64,000 bases of DNA, from the NCBI RefSeq assembly GCF_011516835.1, contig NZ_WOTB01000011.1:62001-126000 (forward strand). The letters are read 5' to 3'. The notes beneath the pieces were generated by a model, which did not search any database, was not told the origin of the DNA, and saw nothing but the letters and a program-made list of their open reading frames with translations. Positions 63,753 to 64,000 of this stretch are shown here, one piece after another (positions within the stretch are counted from its first letter, which is position 1; each line of letters starts with the position of its first letter). This stretch comes from Acetobacter musti (lineage in GTDB: Bacteria > Pseudomonadota > Alphaproteobacteria > Acetobacterales > Acetobacteraceae). The position numbers and the translations under genes were made by a program.

Positions 63753-64000
63753 TCAGCTCTGCTCTGGAGCCGGCGCGGAGTTCAGGTGGATGTAGCGCTC
63801 GATGCCGACCTGTTTGATGAGGTCGAACTGACGGTCGAGGAAGTCCTCATGCTCTTCTTCGTTCTCAAGGATTTTCAGAAGAAGGTCGCGCGAGACGTAA
63901 TCGCGCACGCTTTCGCAGTATGCGATGCCCTCGCGGAGGTCGCCGAGCGCCTTTTCCTCGAGCTTGAGATCACATTCGAGGATTTCCTTAACGTCCTGGC
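63753..64000 (-). CDS. bfr: Bacterioferritin, 3' end (5' part lies outside the window)
   Basis: The visible C-terminal 82 codons (stop TGA at 63753-63755) translate to the last two helices of a bacterioferritin. They begin about DVKEILECDLKLEEKALGDL, continue LREGIAYCESVRDYVSRDLL and KILENEEEHEDFLDRQFDLI, and end HLNSAPAPEQS. The E-x2-H ferroxidase pair in ENEEEHEDFL is intact. The family stores iron as a 24-mer, with haem at subunit interfaces. The start and the haem Met are off the edge. Confidence 0.93.
   Translation of the reverse strand, partial: QDVKEILECDLKLEEKALGDLREGIAYCESVRDYVSRDLLLKILENEEEHEDFLDRQFDLIKQVGIERYIHLNSAPAPEQS

Overview
The window looks like chromosome of an acetic acid bacterium (Acetobacteraceae, Alphaproteobacteria). 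The evidence is moderately high GC, a three-subunit periplasmic FAD dehydrogenase (small subunit / GMC flavoprotein / tri-haem cytochrome c), Hint_2-bearing surface proteins, a long AIDA-type repeat protein, and hairpin-rich intergenic repeats like those I associate with Komagataeibacter/Gluconacetobacter relatives. The genus is inference. No rRNA, tRNA, IS element, prophage or CRISPR array was seen.

Layout. 0.2-5.3 kb: a minus-strand housekeeping run, DUF3576 lipoprotein - leuS - lptE - holA. 5.4-14.5 kb: an accessory locus. It has a SARP/BTAD-type activator and a Hint_2 exoprotein (both minus), then across a 400-bp AT-rich divergent control region a 142-aa cysteine-rich peptide with a textbook microcin double-glycine leader, a terminator-like hairpin, an HlyD/CvaA-type adaptor and a C39-peptidase ABC exporter. 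This is the best candidate for an undescribed system. 14.7-17.1 kb: prs, a histidine phosphatase, a small unknown protein and a CHRD protein. 17.4-21.3 kb: the FAD dehydrogenase operon. 21.4-28.7 kb: arfB, an AT-rich HEPN-like gene, an aldehyde/succinate-semialdehyde dehydrogenase, xthA, erpA, a PII protein, a UbiH-like hydroxylase and an unknown protein, separated by GC-hairpin repeats.

29-36.7 kb: an organosulfur-type scavenging locus. A TonB-dependent receptor is divergent from SfnB/DszC-like and SnaA/DszA-like flavin enzymes, an MFS carrier and a TauD-type dioxygenase. A shared control region is filled with TGAATCG-type half-sites. 37-49.7 kb: hisC with an ankyrin protein, an MFS carrier carrying a repeat fragment inside its coding sequence, a HxlR regulator divergent from a PRISE-type reductase, an MBL-fold hydrolase, dgt, radA, a two-repeat small protein and comEC. 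49.8-62.7 kb: about 12.9 kb given to one giant protein made of AIDA-like repeats, a Hint_2 domain, two beta-sandwich modules and a GT-B glycosyltransferase-like domain. It is interrupted by an apparent one-base frameshift near 57,630. 63-64 kb: an unknown protein and the 3' end of a bacterioferritin gene.

Two families of intergenic repeats recur. Family A (five copies, about 100 bp) has an outer inverted repeat enclosing two strong hairpins and sits at gene 3' ends. Family B (six intergenic copies and one inside a gene) is built of GC-rich hairpins. Both probably double as transcription terminators.
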